Shown here: positions 26,336-38,910 of the stretch, one piece after another | Numbering within the stretch: position 1 is the first letter of the stretch | How the letters are laid out: each line of letters opens with the position of its first letter | Assembly: GCA_021521415.1 (NCBI GenBank) | Contig: JAIQDT010003796.1 | Location: forward strand, 186,001 to 250,000 | Source: Bidens hawaiensis | Taxonomy: Eukaryota > Streptophyta > Magnoliopsida > Asterales > Asteraceae | Direction: 5' to 3' | DNA length: 64,000 bases | Translations under genes and position numbers: made by a program | The notes under the pieces: model-generated | Told to the model about the DNA's origin: nothing | Seen by the model: the letters and a program-made list of their open reading frames with translations, nothing else | The model's database searches: none

Positions 26336-29300
26336 TGGAGTGCAGTGGGTGTGGATAAGACACGTGTCGGTGTTGAGGGAGTCAATAAACCCGTTATTTG
26401 TTTGGGCCCTGCATATGATCCAAAATAAATAGTTTGCAATATGGGCATTTAGTTATTTGTACTCTGATCAGCCCAAATATTTTATTCAAATATCCAGGAA
26501 CATGGTTTCTTTATAATCTCGGGTTTTTACTATTAGAACTCATCAATAGGGTACAGCTATGATATGCATGTCAGTACCAAAACCTATACTTGGAAACAGA
26601 CCTGATTTATATCCGGTAATACCCGGAACTGGAACAGGTTTTTGAAATACCTGAAATTACCCGAAAAATACCAAAAAGGGCAATTTCTTAAAAATCCAAT
26701 CTACGCCTGAAAAATACCCCGAAGAAACCTGCAATTCAATACCCGAAAATAGGATATTCAAATACCCGGTTTTCGAACACCTGGTTCAAGACCTGAACCG
26801 AAACCAGTGCATATGGTATGGTTTAGAAACAATATCAGGACCCAAACCCGACCCGAATATTGCCAATGCATGCATATACCCAAACCTGGTTCCATACCTA
26901 GAACCGAGTGTTAGAAAAACCCTTTTTGTGCACCTATAATTAACAAGAGTTCAACAAAGAACGAGAATGTGTTTTCCGATAAACAAAGCTCTAATTTTTT
27001 GTCTTTTAAACAGATAAAAAGATTATAATTATATAAAAGGTAAATCATCATAACGATTCAGTTGATGGCTAGCATTTTATAACTTTGAATACTTAGATAC
27101 TTATATTAGTGGAAAGTACTTGGCATAAATTCTAGCAATGGAAATTTAGATACTACTGATACATTAGTTGCCTGCCACACTCAAGTCACCATTGATACTC
27201 AATTTGCTGCTGATCAAGCATTGCAACCATTGATACTTTGATAGCCGTTTACCCGCCTTTTACCCATCGAAGGCGGTCCTCGGTCCTCCTTCGAACTCCC
27301 CATGGTCTTAAGGGTTTTGTCCCTTAAAACCTTATATTGAATTGTGTGTGTGTTACATTTCCAAACTTCCATCATAGTTTATTACAATTTTAGTTCATAT
27401 TAAATAAATCAATTATATTAAACAATATTAATTACAGTGAAGACATCAACAATTTACAATTTTCGTATATGAGTTGGGCCCAACTAAAATGAGCTACGTA
27501 AATAATATGATTACGTAAAAACATTGGATCTATATTGGACCAGATGTTCGCATATAGAACATTTTCAAACTTTCCTTAATAACACAAGTTAATTCACGAT
27601 AGGTACATTTTCCATTAATATAAATCTTGTTTTGACTTATAGTCACTTATTTCCATCGACGTGTTGCTTTATTTATATGGTACTATTATCCATGTTTTTT
27701 TTCTTTCTAAATTTACATTATTATATAATATTTTAAACATTTTATAGTCGATAAAATTTTCTTGAGTTTCATCATACGAAACCTATTTTTATAAACAAAA
27801 ATTGAACGTAAAGGATGACCATTATGATATTCAAATCATATCATCTAGATATTTTTCTTTTAGATAAATTTTTAAATAATAGTTATCGTGTACTCGGAGG
27901 AAACTAATAGGATTTAACTTGGAATTTCCATAACGATATTCACATCATATCATCTCAATTTTTTTCTTTTAGATAAATTTTTAATTGAAAGTTATCATGT
28001 ATTCGGAGAAGAGTCATAGATTTAACATGAGACTTTAAATAAAGGTAAAACGTTGGATCAAATTGAAGATTGTTTTTTTGTTACATAACATAAAGTTTTT
28101 CCCGTCATAAAAAGAAGCAAGTTTCCAAATATTATAAACAGATTAATAAGTGTTACATTTTCTATATTTTCGCTAGCCAACTTCTGTTTTCCATCATAAG
28201 ATTTTTCAGTTTTTTTACACTTGTTTAAAAAACATATTAATAAATATTGATTTAATAGATTAAAAGTGGAGAGGTAAAGAAATCTTCAAGAATAATGATT
28301 AGAAAGTAAGTAAGTTTCATCAAAAGTGACTTTAAAAGTATATATCTAATAATATTCTTTTTTAAATTATTTGTGTTAGATCTAATACCAGTTACTAGAG
28401 TGTTTGCGGTTTGTTGAATAGCTTTTATCAAAACTGTATGGCCAATCCGCTAGCTATGATTTTGAGAAACGACTAACCAAATAGCTTGACCCGTTGAATT
28501 GGCTAATTTTGACAGTTTGATAGTTTTAATCACTTTAAAATTGTTTAGTTTTTTTTCGGGAAAATTCCTCAAATGGACCAAAACAAGAGTGAGAAAATCA
28601 AAGTGGACCAAAAAATTTGAAAATTCCAGAAATATAATAGGAATTTGGATGGGGTCGACGTATAGGAAAAAGATCCGACAGGATTTCGTCCACAAATCCG
28701 ACTGGATTTCAAGTTATTGAGCCAATTACAACTACTTTTTCAACACCCGCAGTTTGAGTTCGACCACAGTTAGACAACCGTCCATAAAAACAGAAAGCCC
28801 ATCATTAAAAACAAATGGGTCCATAGGACGGCTATAGGTGGAGGCCCACTTCTACCCAAACCTACCCTTGTTCTTGTTGGCTTGCACTAGAACGACTCCT
28901 TTTATTTTTTATTTTTGTTATTATTGTTCTAAGCATGTGTGGTAACATTATGTATAATTACTTTTGTTATCATGAGAAGTTGTTCTTAAAAGACCTACTC
29001 TTTTAATATGGAATTGCAGGTTTAATTTCTATTTGAATCGGTTCAAATGATATCTAGGTTAAGGGATGAGCCATGACTTTAAGGTTCAAACCTGTCAGGG
29101 AGCGTGGGTTTACGGATTTTATCTGGTTCCTAAGTATCAGGGAGTACGATCTAACGGCGGTTGAGAAGTTAACCTTGGACATAGCCCGAAAGAGTAGGTT
29201 TACACGTGAGATTTTATGCTTATAAAAATAAAAATTATAATTACTTTTGTCTTTCCCTTTATAATTCTTAATTCAACTATATTTACAAATTATCCCTGTT

Positions 29301-32104
29301 TGTATATTTAACTTCTTTATTTTTTAGTTCTCTTAATATACTACTAAATTCAAATAGGTTTACAAATTAGGAATCAAAAAATACATATTAACTTTATAAA
29401 TACATCAAATTAATTAAATACAATGTCCATAATATTGGAATAAATAATACATAATGTGTTTATAACGTATATCTCATTAATTTTCGAAAGGTAATTAGCT
29501 CAGGAGTCGATGGTTACCCCATCTATGCAATCTTGCGGGGTGAGTAGACTTGATGGTCATAGTGCGTATACCAGACTTCGTGGTTTATGAATATGAAAAT
29601 TGTCTCGACGATGAAAATCACATAATTAGAAAATGAAGGCGGTTTCATCATAGAAGACGACTTGTGTAGATGTGCAACATCACCGGTGCAATTTCAAAAC
29701 CAATAGTCTTTCCCCTTATCATCCACATTATTCGATCCCTCTCTTTAAGCTAATGTATTAAATAAACTTTTGGTTGATAAAACACACTTCATATCATATT
29801 CTATAGTTTTAATATTGGGAATGAAATGAAAGTCGATTTAAGACAATACACTTGAAATGAATAATAATTAATGTTACTCGTATTATTTAATATTATATAA
29901 TGTAGAATTAGAATATCTTGGGTGTAGCACAGAAGATGATGACACAAAACCTAACCAAAGACCAGAAAGGAAGGGTGAGTTATGAAAAGGGCTCCACCAC
30001 TTTTGACAAACCTCCCTACATAGCTCCTTAGCCGTGGACCGGGGTTTTTGACTTTTCTTCCTTTCATTTTCTTACAATTATTATTTCACTTAAATCAATC
30101 ATTCAATTTAATAGCAGGTAACTGGGAATTTGTTCTAGAGGCTTGTCTTCTAAGTGAAGACGTATATTCGATTTCTATTTGAACCGGTTTGAATGATATC
30201 CGGTGAAGGGGCGAATCATGGCTTTAATCTCATTTTCAAACCCGATAAGGAGTGAGGATTTACGAATTCCATTTGATTGTCGCGCATCAAGGTCTCATCA
30301 TGTTTTCAAAGGACATAACAAAAACCCTAGGATTTGCACACAAACACCGAACAATGACGGTTCACGATCTTTCTATCGTCTCATCACGTTTTAGTGATCA
30401 AATGTCCAAACAATTCTTTCAAAGTCGGGTCACCAAAATCCATTAGTAATGTATATTTCACGATCGATAAATAAAAACAAAGGTCATCACAGAGAAACTA
30501 TGAAACCCTACCATATATGATCAAATGAAATTATAACACATAATACAACATTAATGCCAACATATGTTAAATCTCACTATAGAGATTCGATGTTCAATAA
30601 TAGTCGGTGAGCACGTATAAAAGTTCTATAAAATTTGAGGTGAAATTAATTTTTTGGTGCACATATGAACGTTTAATCATCTTGAAAAAAGAAAATAAGA
30701 TTTGATAAGCACACACAATTAAATTTGAGCTAAAAAATATAATCTTGGTATGTAAATTAGCATTTAACCAACTTGAGAGCGGCTTCGCATTCGAGAAGTT
30801 TAATTGTTTTAGAAAACAAAATGAAGACATAGCTCAAGAGAATCATGAGATTTAGTGTATTTATGATGTGTTCGAAAGTAGCGATGGAATGTAGGTTTGA
30901 AAACTTGTAGGGCATGGATAACTTATTAATTTGTGTTAGATACTTATAAAATAAACTATTTTGATAATACTCTCGAATGCTCAATCATATACTTAACATA
31001 GAAAGCAAGAAGTAATATGCATAATGTATTTTAAAAAATTAAAAACGTATCAAAAACCTTCGTTATACAAGGGATGGACCCTCACAACATTTTACACTCA
31101 CAAAACATAATCAAGTGTTATTAACTTATTAGAAAACTAATTACAAATTCTGTACTAAACTTGCAACTTACGATCATAATCATATGTTCATATATGCCAT
31201 GTATCTATTGTTTGTTAGATTCCATCAAATGATGACATTTGCTTTACTACATACGAAATTTATAATCTTAATCTCATGTTTCTTTTTATAATAATGTACA
31301 TAGTTGATAGTTTTATAATTCAAAACCAAATGACTTTAGTTTCCTATAGATATTATGGCCACCGAGTAAGTGTCATGTGGCCCCAGTCCAATATAGGGCA
31401 TGGATAACACTTGAATAACGGTTTATGTGGGATTAGATAAACTAATAATAACAATAATTAAAGTTGATTAATGTTGAACAGCTGTATTAACACCTATAAT
31501 ATATTTAATGAAGATTTAGATATGACAAATCAAGAGTCTCTTTTGATTTTCTTTGTGAAGATAAATGACTACTTAACTCGGGTTTGGGTATTTAAATTAT
31601 TTGTTTTAAATACATAAATAAAGAAACCAATAAATACATCTCCAAGGAAACATTTGAATCCAAAATTTAAGAACATAGGGTGTGTAGATAGATGGAGTAA
31701 ACACGAGTGTGGAAACTATCACGTAGATACCATCTCATTTCCATATCACTTTCACACAGATCCAGGCTAGAGGAATATGGTTTCACTTTGCACATCATGT
31801 GAAAAGAGTCGGCTTTTTTACGAACAACTTTAGTTCAACTAGTTGTCTAGAAATTTCAAAAAGCTTATCACTCACGTACAAGCCCACTTTACTCGAGTTC
31901 AAATTCTAGAACAATAGTTTTCTCTCCTATTAGTTGCATACACTTGCCGAAAACAAATCAGAACCCAAGAAGGTTTCCGTAAAATTATACAATTTGTGCC
32001 TGGTGAATGTTTTAAAATAGAACATAAAACATTTAAAAATCTAATAGTTTTATGTAAATGTAAAATTATTAAAATAAATAGTATTAGTTTGTAATTTGAA
32101 ATGA
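26336..32104. other. Gene-free AT-rich region
   Basis: No gene is recognisable on either strand. A degenerate ACCCGAAA/CCGGTT-rich stretch lies at about 26580-26910. A related segment with ATTTCTATTTGAACCGGTT and AATGATATC occurs at about 29025-29060 and again at 30170-30205, pointing to a dispersed repeat family. Short open frames here lack similarity or plausible structure. Confidence 0.55.
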
Positions 32105-32107
32105 TTA

Positions 32108-32416
32108 GACTGAGGGGTGTGGGGGCTTCAAAGGGGGCGCTAGAGCCCCTCCGCTCGCGCCCCCAGGCGCTAGTACCACACCAAGGGGAAGCTAGAGGGG
32201 GCTCCAACACACCCGCGAGCATGGTAGCGGGAGAAGAGAGAGCTGATGTGGGGCGCTAGCGGGGCGCTAGAGGGGCGCTACCCACACCAGGGGCCAGGCG
32301 CTAGAGGGGCGCTACCAACACCCCCCTTATCCAGTTTCTCTCTCTACCACACGTCATAATATTATTGGTTCTTGGCTCTGCTGGAGCCCCCACTGAAGCC
32401 TCCACACCCCTTAGTC
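32108..32416. mobile_element. PIF/Harbinger MITE related to the 60-kb transposon
   Basis: A 309-bp element flanked by TTA at 32105-32107 and 32417-32419. Its left end GACTGAGGGGTGTGGGGGC and right end CCACACCCCTTAGTC match, apart from two bases, the termini of the coding Harbinger element at 60228-62342. The inside contains repeated GGCGCTAGAGGGGCGCTA and no transposase. Confidence 0.88.
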
Positions 32417-32419
32417 TTA

Positions 32420-35400
32420 ACAAGCAAACTATTGAACCCCTTTATATATTAAAAAAAAAACTTTGGAAGTGCTTATGGACATAGGTCTCCTGCTTACTTG
32501 CCTAACAAGTAACTCTTTACTTGATGTTGACCTCTTAACCTACATAACCAACTACTATTCAATCAACCCAATATCATGTTAAAATTTTCAAATATGGTAA
32601 TATCTCTAGAAATAGAAGAAAGATCTTACAAGCAATTCACATGTGTACATATTAGTTCATCTGGAGAGCAATCAGCAATAATGATTGGAATCAGACAAAG
32701 TTTATTAGATTACAATGATCGAAATGGTACGTATTACATTACATCCAATTTAAATCTTGTTCCTTAAAGAAACTTTTAAAGTAAAAAAATAAAAATATAA
32801 GTAATGACTGAAAATATGCACGATGGTTGATCGAACAATGATCAGAAAACGCTCGTTCAATTTTGGTTCGGCTGTGAATGATCCGTTCGGCTTGTAAACT
32901 AGCCAATAACGAGCAAGCCACCGGTTTAGCTCTTGAACAATCCTATATATAATGGTCCTTTTAGTAGCGCACTTGAACTCTCAAGGACGACCCTGATTTA
33001 ATCTACATGTTTTAGTTGCCTAGAGGTTGTTAATTAAACGAATGGAAACACCACTCACGCTAAAGTAAATGTATCATGCAGGCGTAAGCAAATAAATAAA
33101 TTTACTGACTTAATTGAATCACATGATTAACATATGGTTTGGTCAAGCAACAACCGAATTAACTGACTTAACAAAATCGCATGATTAATATATGGTTCCG
33201 TTAAGTAATAATCGATTAACTGAAAAATGATGCTCATTTTTAGTTATAGTGTGTGTCATATTTGAATTAAATAAACCTACCCAAATGCTATTAATTTAAA
33301 CTAAAATCTTAGACTAGGATGCTCTTGATGGTGTTACAATCACATTGATTATTTTACACATCTATTAATTGGAGACGTGATGTTAGTCGTTCATACTAGT
33401 TTTATGTTTTAGACATGAGTAACTCAAGAACATATATAATGAGAAAATTCATCATTGTGAGAAAACCTTCTTAAATCAGGTTTTAAACTTACCTTAAAAT
33501 TCTCAAATCTTAAACCATCACCTGATGCCATTGAACAAAAGCCCATCTATGATTGAATCAGGTAACAGTGTTTCACGAGCTCCATCCTGAAACCACATTT
33601 TCCTACCTTTTCAAGTTGCTATCAAACTAGTGACTCATTATTTTGGATCTTTTAGTATGAAAAGAGCATTGTCCAAATTCATTAGAAAAAAAATAATTAA
33701 AAAAGAAATTTGTTAACTAATCCATTATTGAATCAAATACAAAGGAAAAACCCAACAACACATGGTTAAACAACAGGAAAAGGAGATCTTATACGCATGT
33801 GATCATAAATATCATAAGTAACGTTGGGTAGCATAAGTCAATCATCTTATGTCTTAAGAAAAACATGTCGTTCTAAGACCCACTGCAGTAAAACATCGTT
33901 GTGATCGGATTTGAATTTGAGATCCTACGGTCTTCGGGACAAATATTTTACTTCTTCTTAAATGTCAATTGAGTTAAAGCTCACTAGTGTATACACATTT
34001 CTTAAGCATGAACTTTTAAACTTTGATAATTGGCACTTCAATATTTATGATCCCTCAACTTTAGGTTGACTTACATTTTAAAGCGTACTCTTTTTTGTTA
34101 TACGTATTGCACCTTTACTTAAAAAAAAAAATTAAATACGTGGTGGTGATTGGTTTATTTTCAACATTCTCATACAAAATTCACTAGTAAAAAGAAATTG
34201 TATTTGTAATAAACATTTTTTGGTATCTTAAAGTCGTAAACTATACCAAGTGTCGTTAACGCACTTGTCTATGACGAGTCTATCTGATGTCGAACGAGCA
34301 ACATAGGTATAAGTGTCGGTATTATCGGGACGATATTGGTATTCGTTTATATGGTTTTTGATAAGGGTGGACATAAATCGACTAAGGCACGCGAGATCCA
34401 TAAGACCCTCGAGACCTATACCGATTAGACCCGATTTCGATAGAGTAAGATCCATTTGCTCCTTTAATGACATTGTTTAGAACATAGGCATTGAATTGAT
34501 GTTGGTACTATCGGAACCCAACGACACTTGTTTTTATGATTCTTGATCGATTTGAAACTTCGGTGCAACGTGTGAGTATGTATATTTACCAATCTTAATT
34601 TGAATTATTAAAAAGGAAATATATATATATATATAGTTTTGAGTTTGGACTTGCTTAGTCTATCCATCCATATCCATCAGAGCAAGCATCATAACAATAA
34701 CAACGATATTATCATATTATTATTTGTAGTAGCATAATAATAATAGTAATAAAATATATAAAGCGGACAAAAGGTTAAATGCGCTATAGCTGGCTGTGGG
34801 GACCACATGGATGGTGACGTGTCAGTCTAAATGATGGTTTGAAAGCAGACACCAACAGATTTAAGGATAACTACAAAATATAACAACGGAGGGTGGGAGT
34901 AGGAGGGCCATTATCTGCTGCCACGTAAGTCATCCAGGTAAACGACAAATTTGCATGACCTTAATTTCAACTAACTGCCTACATGGCGCTAAAATTCGGG
35001 AAACTCTATGTTGTTGTCCACGTGGCTACTCTACGACGCGATATTATTATGTTGTTGCTTCCTCGTGCCTTCGTATTTCCCCTGTCTTTTTCATTTATTT
35101 TTTATTTAAATTTAAATTTAATTTAATATGCGCCGGTCATTCGGCTTCTTTTGGTGCTCAATTATTTAGTTATTTAGCACGTTTTATATTATTAAACAGT
35201 TTAAACTACAACCATTTGTACTCGATTCCAAAGGACACTAATATAATCTTGCTAAACACATATTTGTTTAAACTTTATAAAGATTTTCCTGTACGAGCTT
35301 AATTCTTAATTTTCATAAATGTTGTTATTTTAATACATAAAATACATAATTTATAATATTCATCAATCGTCATAAAATTTATTTAAAGGGATAAAATGTG

Positions 35401-35739
35401 TTCACGTCTATATGATATAGACGCCTATGTGTTTGAGTAAAGAAATGTTAAATGAGTTTATAAATCACATTCTGTAAAATATTTACTTTTGTGCTACTTT
35501 CACCACGAAGCATGTGCAAATACGTGTAAAATTTGGTTAAAATGACTTGTAAACTCTAATATTGTGCTTTTCGACGACTTGTAGATTGATGAATGTCGGA
35601 CCAAAACTCTTGTGATAGCTATAACTAGTGAAGTCTTGTTTACCCACACTATTTAGCTGACAATTTGAACTTACATTGTTAGAGTTCCAATTTCATAAGC
35701 TTATCATAGGTTTCACTAGCCAACATCGTTCATTAACCA
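32420..35739. other. Gene-free AT-rich region
   Basis: No coding sequence is recognisable. An (AT)n stretch lies near 34620-34637. Nothing else stands out. Confidence 0.5.
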
Positions 35740-38700
35740 CTTGCATTTGATTTCCCATTTACGATTTAACACCGATCCATTATTTTTCGGTTCGGATGAT
35801 AGAAAAGATACTTTGAGGCGTGCTATTGCTGAAGACCCTTATCTTTTTACCTCTGTTTGCGAAGCCCTTAGGTTGTCTGAACAATGGTTGTGTTGGGAGT
35901 GCATGCGTCTTCGTTCCTTCCGTTAGGCGTGTCACCATGAAGATCGGGTTATTCGGTTTATGCCAAGGGAAGGGGATGAGGAGGGTTTTATTGTAGGAGT
36001 CCCTAGACCGTGTGTCACAACGGGGGCTTCCTCGTCTGGAGAGGCATGTGTGGATGTAGCTCTCCTTGACCGAGTTTTTTCTCTTCCTATTAAAACTGTT
36101 AAGAGCATCCCTTTTAGTTGTCGCATGGCGTTTGCCCAAGCCTTGACCACAGCTTTGGACAACGTGGTGGCTATGCCTGATTCGGTTGATGCGTGGATTC
36201 GTCTGCTACTTTTACCTCGGTGTACGCTGCGTGTGTTTACGCCAGTCAGCCGCCAGGATAAGAGGTCGGGCAACAGGAAAACCGGTCAATGCCTCAGTAT
36301 ACAGCGGGCGCTAGCCCAATGGGGTGATCGTGAGGGGTTTGGCACTCTCATTTAGTCTTTGTTTGTTCAACCTGCGATGGAGAGCCCAAACGGTTTTAAA
36401 AAAGGGTATGATAAAAAAAGCGAGGATAGGGATTCTAACGTCAAGCAATGTTTACGTAAGGTTGCCGATGGTCATTTTACCGTTGCAGTTAAGGTTCTAT
36501 GTTCTTCTGGGGTCGCACCACTTAATAAGAAAACTTTGAAGGCTCTCGAGGATAAACACCCGTGTATGCCTCCCCCTACCATGCCTGCTTTCTTACCAGC
36601 AGAGCCTCCCCTTGTAGCAGAGACTGACAGTGTACTGGTGTGCATCAAATCCTTCCCTAAAGGGACGTCGTGTGGGAGAGATGGTTTGAGGGCTCAACAC
36701 CTTTTGGACGCCCTTTGTGGGGAAGGGTCCGTGATTGCGGCTAGTCTGCTTAGGTCGACTGCAGCTATGGTTAACTTATGTTTGAGGGGCGGGTGCCCTA
36801 GGAGTTTAGCGGGGTTCGTTGCATCTGCTCCCCTTACTCCTCTTCTCAAGCCCGATAATGGTATTAGACCTATTGCAGTTGGTTCAATCTGGAGGAGAGT
36901 AGTCTCCAAGGTGGCTATGAAGGGGGTGGGGAAGGATATGGCCAAATACCTTGGCGACTTTCAGTTTGGGGTCGGGGTTCCAAACGGGGCTGAGGCAGTT
37001 CCTCATAGTGCGAATAGGTTTGTAAATGCGCACCACCGAGACGGGTCGTTGGCTATGCTTACCGTTGATTTTTCGAATGCCTTTAACCTTGTGGATAGAA
37101 CTGCTCTTTTAAATGAGGTAAAGAAAATGTGTCCATCCATCTCTGCTTGGGTTGATTTTTTATACGGGCAACCAGCTAGGCTTTATGTGGGAAATGATAA
37201 TATTTGGTCTTCCACAGGGGTTCAGCAAGGGGATCCCTTAGGGCCTATCCTGTTTGCCCTTGTTTTACACCCCCTTGTCCACCGGATCAGAGATCGCTGT
37301 AAGCTTCTTTTTCACGCCTGGTACCTGGATGATGGGACCCTTATTGGAGACGCTACTCAGGTTGCCAAGGCTTTAGACATCATCAGAGTGGAGGGCCCCT
37401 CTTTGGGCCTCCTTCTCAACATAAAAAAAACTGAAGTTTTTTGGCCTACATGTGATGGGGCGAAGACTCAAGAGGGTTTATTTTCGCGGGAGTTTGGTAG
37501 GCCGGTGCATGGTGTGAAACTTTTTGGGTGGTGTTGTCAGTAGAAACGAGGAGTTTATTAGTGGCTTGGCCCTCAAAAGAGCAAAACGTGCGGTTGAGCT
37601 GATGGAATGCCTCAAAAGCCTTCGTGACCCTCAAAGTGAACTCCTCTTGCTTCGTTCGTGTATGGGGGTCGCTAAACTACTGTTTGGGCTTAGGACGTGT
37701 CAGCTTTCCTATGTCGGAGGAGCCGTCTCTGTTTTTGACACGGGTCTTCGGAAAGCGATCGAGGACATTGTTGTTTGTGGTGGTGCCTTTTTTGGGGACC
37801 TCCAATGGAGGTTAGCTTCCCTCCCAACCCGTTTTGGGGGTCTTGGGATTTGCTCGGCCGAGGATGCCTCTTCCTACGCTTTTGTGGCTTCAAGGGCCCA
37901 ATCTTGGGTTCTTCAAGACCACATCCTACGGGAGTGTGGGGTGGGTTGTTTGACTCTGATTATAGGGGTGCGTTGGATACCCTGCATAATTCTCTTCCTG
38001 ATCTTGATCTTGGCGGTTTCGACTTTAAAGACACCGCCCCTCCTAAAGCCCAGAAAATTTTGGCGAATGCCTTATATGGTGAAATCGTCAAGACAGTTGA
38101 AGAGAAGTTCGCTTTGTCCCCGCGACAGCGAGTCGTGTTTGAGTGTTTACGTGCCCCTAACGCTCAGGATTTCCTGTCAGTTGTTCCCATTGAAGGTTTA
38201 GGGCAATGTATGTCGCCAGTGGAATATCGGGCCATCCTCAAATACCGGTTGATGGTACCCCTTTTCCCGGTGGATGACCCGTGTCTCGTATGCCGAAAGG
38301 CTTGTTTGGATTCTTTTGGGGAGCATGCAGTCCATTGCAAAGAATTACCAGGCTTTAAATATCGACATGATCTAGTTCGAGATGTGCTTTACGACGTCCT
38401 TAAGCGGGCCGGGATCTCGGCAAAAAAGGAAGCCCCGGTGAACTTCTTAACCGACCCTTTAGATGGGAGATCAACCCTACGACCCGCTGATATTCTTGTT
38501 TTTGGATGGGAAAAAGGGAAGCAAGCGTGTGTTGATTTGACAGGTGTGTCCCCCTCGTTGGGCTACGGGACCATGGGTTTGTGGTGGGTCATGCGATAAA
38601 CAAGGCAGAGGCGGGTAAAGTAGCTAAGCACGAGAAAGCTTGCCTTGAGAATCAGCACGTGTTCATACCGTTTGCTTTTGACACCTTTGGCGCTCTTGGC

Positions 38701-38910
38701 CCTGACGCGGTTCAGTTCCTTAAGCGGGTTCAGCAGGTGGTCAGCAGTAACTCCGCCCATGCTAAAGGGAACGTTGTGTTTAGTAGGGTAGGGTTTGCTA
38801 TTCAGAAGGGGGTAGCTGCGTAGCTTGTTGCCCGTCTATCTGCCGTTAGTCTGTAATTGTCCCGGTGTAAACACATTTTTTAAATTATTTTTCTTTCCAA
38901 TGAAAAAAAA
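35740..38910 (+). pseudogene. Non-LTR-like reverse transcriptase element with CCHC and endonuclease-like tail
   Basis: The plus strand encodes an N-terminal region, a reverse transcriptase and a C-terminal domain. RT motifs are LLKPDNGIRPIAVGSIWRR, MLTVDFSNAFNLVDR, GVQQGDPLGP, and YLDDG at 37322-37336. Next comes CLVCRKACLDSFGEHAVHC at about 38282-38338, a CX2C...HX3C knuckle, and then RPADILVFGW...ACVDLTGVSP at about 38480-38550, like the PD-(D/E)XK endonuclease of R2-type elements. The order RT, CCHC, endonuclease is that of RLE-type LINEs; no apurinic-type endonuclease precedes the RT. It is dead: TAG at 35924-35926 and 36353-36355, and frame changes near 37520, 37945 and 38560. The sequence ends in an A-rich run near 38900. 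I recall related unclassified angiosperm proteins; placing it in the RLE group is inference. It is clearly richer in GC than its flanks. Confidence 0.72.

Noticed and set aside
28499..28720. Overlapping 73- and 81-codon frames on both strands
   Set aside because: No recognisable motif, AT-rich composition, and no splice or promoter context.
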